64,000 bases of DNA, from assembly GCF_008087625.1 (NCBI RefSeq), contig NZ_CP042997.1, positions 8,184,001-8,248,000 of the forward strand. The letters run 5' to 3'. The notes under the pieces were generated by a model that saw nothing but the letters and a program-made list of their open reading frames with translations, was not told where the DNA came from and searched no databases. The position numbers were made by a program, and so were the translations under genes. Positions 61,400-64,000 of the stretch are shown piece after piece. Each line of letters opens with the position of its first letter. The stretch's first letter is position 1. Origin of the DNA: Aquisphaera giovannonii. Its GTDB lineage: Bacteria; Planctomycetota; Planctomycetia; Isosphaerales; Isosphaeraceae.

Positions 61400-61879
61400 T
61401 CACTTCGACGCCACCCTCATCCCCGGGCCGGCGGGAAGGTTGATGTCCATGCGGCAGGAGGCGCCGCCGTCGACCTGGACGACGATGTCCGTGGTGGTCG
61501 CCTCGAAGAACTGCGGCGGGATCTGACGCCGGATCTGGGCGTCGGCATCCTGATCCGAGGAGAGAGCCGCATTCTCCCTGATCAGGTGGACGGTGTAGGC
61601 GCCCGGCTTGAGGCCCTGCTCGACGCCCCCCGAGATGAGGTGGAACTCGCCCGCCAGGTCGGTGTGCCCGGCCCCCCATCCTTCCCCGAGGGGCATGTTG
61701 CGGGGGGAGAAGACGATCGTCGTCTGCTTGACGGGCTGGCCGTTCACGGTGAGCCTGCCCTGGATGCGGGTCTCCTCCGCCGGCGGTAGGATCACCCCCG
61801 CGGCGGTCAGCACGCACAAGGCCGAGCATCCGACGGCGACCGCGACCAGCATCTTCGTCATCGAAATCAGCGAACCCAT
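61400..61879 (-). CDS. Small exported carboxypeptidase-regulatory-like protein
   Basis: 159 residues. An N-terminal hydrophobic segment (MLVAVAVGCSALCVLTAAGVIL) targets it for export; there is a Cys but no good lipobox. The rest is one beta-sandwich domain of the type IQGRLTVNGQPVKQTTIVFSP with GHTDLAGEFHL. Such small proteins are frequent in planctomycetes. gaggaag precedes the ATG at 61879. A good promoter lies 300 bases upstream. Confidence 0.75.
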   Translation of the reverse strand: MGSLISMTKMLVAVAVGCSALCVLTAAGVILPPAEETRIQGRLTVNGQPVKQTTIVFSPRNMPLGEGWGAGHTDLAGEFHLISGGVEQGLKPGAYTVHLIRENAALSSDQDADAQIRRQIPPQFFEATTTDIVVQVDGGASCRMDINLPAGPGMRVASK

Positions 61880-62398
61880 GAAACTTCCTCGAACCTGTTG
61901 AAAGGGCAGCAGAGCCACATCGACTCCGCTCGCCGGTTCAGCCCCGAGCCGTACCGGGGAGGGACGGTTCGGCCGAGAGACCCGCGAGGGCCGCGGATTC
62001 CCGGGGTACTGCCGATGGCTCCGTCGCGGGCGCGGGGAGATCATCGGTTCCATCGAAGCTCGCCCGCGGATCCCGTGGGGGTGGGCGGCTTCACTCAATT
62101 TTCAATGTGTCGGGGGAAGAGCCCGACAGGGGAGAGGGACGCCATGGGTGGTGAAGGACATTCTCTCACCGCCTCACGCCGCGTCCACTACTTTATAGGA
62201 TGTCATGCCTCAACGGTCAAGTTGACCTCGGGCGTGGCGTTGCCCGAGGTCCACAATCCGGCGCCTCCGGGCCTCGAGTCGACGGCCGGGCGGGGGGCGG
62301 CACTCCGAGGCCCGAAGATAAGCCGCCCAATCACGCCGGACGACTTTGAGGACATGCCGGAGGCGCCAACCCCGAAGCCAACCCGCCCCGCGCCACGA
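61880..62398. other. Long leader of the small exported protein
   Basis: Contains a promoter facing left at 62192-62220 and, in the transcribed leader, a hairpin with arms 62108-62114 and 62122-62128. Nothing else seen. The part right of the promoter borders the isomerase gene end. Confidence 0.5.
62192..62220 (-). promoter_or_regulatory. Strong sigma-70-type promoter
   Basis: On the minus strand TTGACC (62215-62220) and TATAAA (62192-62197) with exactly 17 bases between. It points to the exported protein at 61879, giving a leader of about 300 bases. Confidence 0.75.
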
Positions 62399-63292
62399 TC
62401 AGGCCGGGAGCGTCCTGAGATAGGCCACGCTCTTCCGGGTGAGGTCCCACGTCTGCTCGACGTAATAGCTGGTGACCCCGCCGGTTTTCGCGGCGGCGAA
62501 GGTCTTCGCCCAGTCGATGGTCCCCTCGCCGAGGGCCACCTGGGGCCGTTGCGCGGGCCGGCCCGCCTTCTTCGCGGCCGGCGGAGGGGCGTTCATGTCG
62601 ATGTCCTGAAGGTGCATCGAGTTGAACCGCCCGGGATACTTGAGGAAGTAGTCGGCCGCGACCAGCCCGTTTGTGATCGTGGACATCTGGAACTGGAACT
62701 TCACGAGCTTCGGGTCGAGGAGTTCCAGCAGCAGGTCGTAAACCCGCCGGCCGTCCACCATGGCGACCTCGAACCCCTCGTTGTGGAGCCCCTGCTGCAT
62801 GCCGGCCGCCGCCGCCTTCTCGGCGATCGCGTTGTATTCGTCGGCCGCATGCTTCACCTGGTCGAGAGTCGGCGAATCGCCGCCGTTGCCGTCGGCGAGA
62901 GTGGCGGTCACCATCTGCGTGATGCCGACCTCCTTCGCCCAGTCGATGCTCCTCGCCTGGCCCTTGCGGAGCTCGGACATGCTGAAGTGCGAGCTGACGG
63001 ACTCGATGCCCTGGTCCGCGAGGACCTTCCGGACTTCCTTGCCGTCCTTGAGGGACGCGAAATCGCGGCCGTAGCCGATCGGCGAGCAGAGCTCGAGCCG
63101 CGTCACGCCGATCCCGGCCATCGTCTTCGCGAAGGCGGAGAGGTCGCCGAGCATCGACTTCAGCGGGTAGACCTGGCAGCCGATCGGCAGGCCCAGCGGA
63201 TTCGCCAGCGCCGGCATGCTCCGCCAGGCCAGGAGGCTCGCCGCGCCCGCCGCCGCTTTCATGAATCCTCGTCTCGATGTGGTCGTGTTCAT
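62399..63292 (-). CDS. Tat-exported sugar isomerase/epimerase-like TIM barrel
   Basis: 297 residues. TTTSRRGFMKAAAGAASLL is a twin-arginine signal. The rest is an AP-endonuclease-2-type TIM barrel used by xylose-isomerase-like epimerases: IGCQVYPLKSML, VTRLELCSPIGYGRDF, GLHNEGFE and SMHLQDID. The HLQDID block provides a typical metal-ligand region. It follows an oxidoreductase by eight bases, so both may act on the same exported sugar. Confidence 0.9.
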   Translation of the reverse strand: MNTTTSRRGFMKAAAGAASLLAWRSMPALANPLGLPIGCQVYPLKSMLGDLSAFAKTMAGIGVTRLELCSPIGYGRDFASLKDGKEVRKVLADQGIESVSSHFSMSELRKGQARSIDWAKEVGITQMVTATLADGNGGDSPTLDQVKHAADEYNAIAEKAAAAGMQQGLHNEGFEVAMVDGRRVYDLLLELLDPKLVKFQFQMSTITNGLVAADYFLKYPGRFNSMHLQDIDMNAPPPAAKKAGRPAQRPQVALGEGTIDWAKTFAAAKTGGVTSYYVEQTWDLTRKSVAYLRTLPA

Positions 63293-63300
63293 CGTGATGC

Positions 63301-64000
63301 TCAGAGCTCCCAGCCGGGTCGATAGTCACGCGAGAGGTATCGGTTCGCTTCTGCGATGTTGGTGATCCTCGCCGCCTTCGGGTCCCAATGCACCCTCCGG
63401 CCGCCCAGTCGCAGCGAGATCGCCGCCAGGTTCATGGCGTCGCTGATGGGCCCGGCCAGGGTGAAATCCCCGTAGCTGGCCGGCCCCCCCTTGAACGCGT
63501 CGATCCACGCCGCATTCCGCGCGGCGGCGTCTCCGCCCTGGCGTCCGCCGCGCCCGCGGCCGGCGTCGTCGGGACGTCCCTTCTCGTTCAGGTACGCGCG
63601 CATCCGGGGCTCGGGGATGAGTCGCGGGTCCTCGGCCCGGAAGCCGCCGAGGACCTTGCCGCGATCCCCGACGAAGAGCATGCCCTCCTCGGCGAGCTCC
63701 CGGTCCTCGGCCATCAGCTCGTCGGGCACGGGGGGCTTGATGCCGCCGTCATACCAGTGGAGGTCGATCGGTCCTCGGTCGCCCTTCGCGGCGAACCGCA
63801 TCCGGACGGTGCAGGCGGCCGGGAAGGAATAGTCATTCTTGATGCGCCGGCAGATGCCATCGACGGACGTGCTGACATGGCTGGGCGTCGATTCGACGGA
63901 TTCGGGCGCATCCAACTCGAGGGCCTGGAAGATCGGCCAGAGGCTGTAATGCCCCATGTCCGCGATCGAGCCCGCGCCGAACTCGTACCAGCCGCGGAAG
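63301..64000 (-). CDS. Gfo/Idh/MocA-family oxidoreductase, 5' end outside the window
   Basis: The frame is open to the right edge; the visible ~233 residues are the C-terminal domain (FGAGSIADMGHYSLWPIFQAL), ending in TNIAEANRYLSRDYRPGWEL. The Rossmann half and any signal peptide are beyond the window. It matches the Gfo/Idh/MocA enzyme at 16664 in style. Upstream of a sugar isomerase in the same operon. Confidence 0.88.
   Translation of the reverse strand, partial: FRGWYEFGAGSIADMGHYSLWPIFQALELDAPESVESTPSHVSTSVDGICRRIKNDYSFPAACTVRMRFAAKGDRGPIDLHWYDGGIKPPVPDELMAEDRELAEEGMLFVGDRGKVLGGFRAEDPRLIPEPRMRAYLNEKGRPDDAGRGRGGRQGGDAAARNAAWIDAFKGGPASYGDFTLAGPISDAMNLAAISLRLGGRRVHWDPKAARITNIAEANRYLSRDYRPGWEL

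Noticed and set aside
1-64000. tRNA, rRNA, CRISPR arrays, transposase genes and prophage structural genes
   Set aside because: None was recognised in any gap; no tRNA cloverleaf-like T-arm words, repeat-spacer periodicity, DDE transposase or terminase motifs were seen.

Overview
The window is a roughly 70 % GC chromosomal segment that fits a planctomycete, most likely of the Isosphaeraceae type. This is inferred from its gene families, not from any search. Indicators are a PEP-CTERM exported protein, an N-terminal LEPR-xLL-like sorting motif, a large Ser/Thr kinase with a TPR tail, short proteins with the FTIRRLM-type N-terminus, a Flp-type pilin, Tat-exported Gfo/Idh/MocA oxidoreductases and sugar isomerases, and many Pro/Ala-rich lipoproteins. 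No rRNA, tRNA, CRISPR array, IS element or complete prophage was seen.

Layout. 1-7.3 kb: a partial carboxypeptidase-regulatory-like protein, an SDR-like protein divergent from a DUF1990 protein, leuA behind a complete-looking attenuator (promoter, 24-codon Leu-rich leader peptide, terminator), then nagB and a PIG-L deacetylase. 7.4-12.1 kb: a cyclic-nucleotide-binding protein, a Pro-rich lipoprotein, a sulfatase-fold protein that lacks its catalytic residues, and a small upstream partner. 13-18 kb: a serine hydrolase broken by one in-frame TAG, a small coiled-coil/membrane pair, an exported hotdog protein and a Tat-exported oxidoreductase. 18.5-24 kb: a papain-fold candidate, a divergent ArsR/old-yellow-enzyme pair and a SPINDLY-like TPR glycosyltransferase. 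24-31.6 kb: signalling genes, namely a lone receiver, a tight histidine kinase-KaiC-receiver operon and a Ser/Thr kinase. 31.7-35.2 kb: a decayed beta-ketoacyl synthase with an alpha/beta hydrolase, and two MarR regulators, one divergent from a VOC gene with operator and promoter overlapping. 35.3-50.6 kb: a pilin, truD-rluA, a lipoprotein with a dead phosphatase-like domain, two membrane glycosyltransferase-like proteins, a DUF6677-like pair, an ExeA-like ATPase, rsmE, a half-size TSUP transporter, VOC and hydrolase genes, a GT9 glycosyltransferase and a GSDH-type dehydrogenase. 51-61 kb: a PEP-CTERM protein, SthA, and the lepA-lepB-lepB-lptB operon, in which both signal peptidases carry zinc-ribbon and jelly-roll insertions, then a divergent FIST protein. 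61.4-64 kb: a small exported protein with a clear promoter, and a Tat-exported isomerase/oxidoreductase pair that runs off the window.

The most noteworthy items are the leuA attenuator, the HK-KaiC-receiver operon whose KaiC lacks the clock phosphosites, the paired signal peptidases with inserted domains, the degenerate sulfatase with a possible I9-like partner, the papain-like protein near 18.6 kb, and two clear pseudogenes. Assignments rest on motif reading by eye, and operator and promoter calls are pattern-based.
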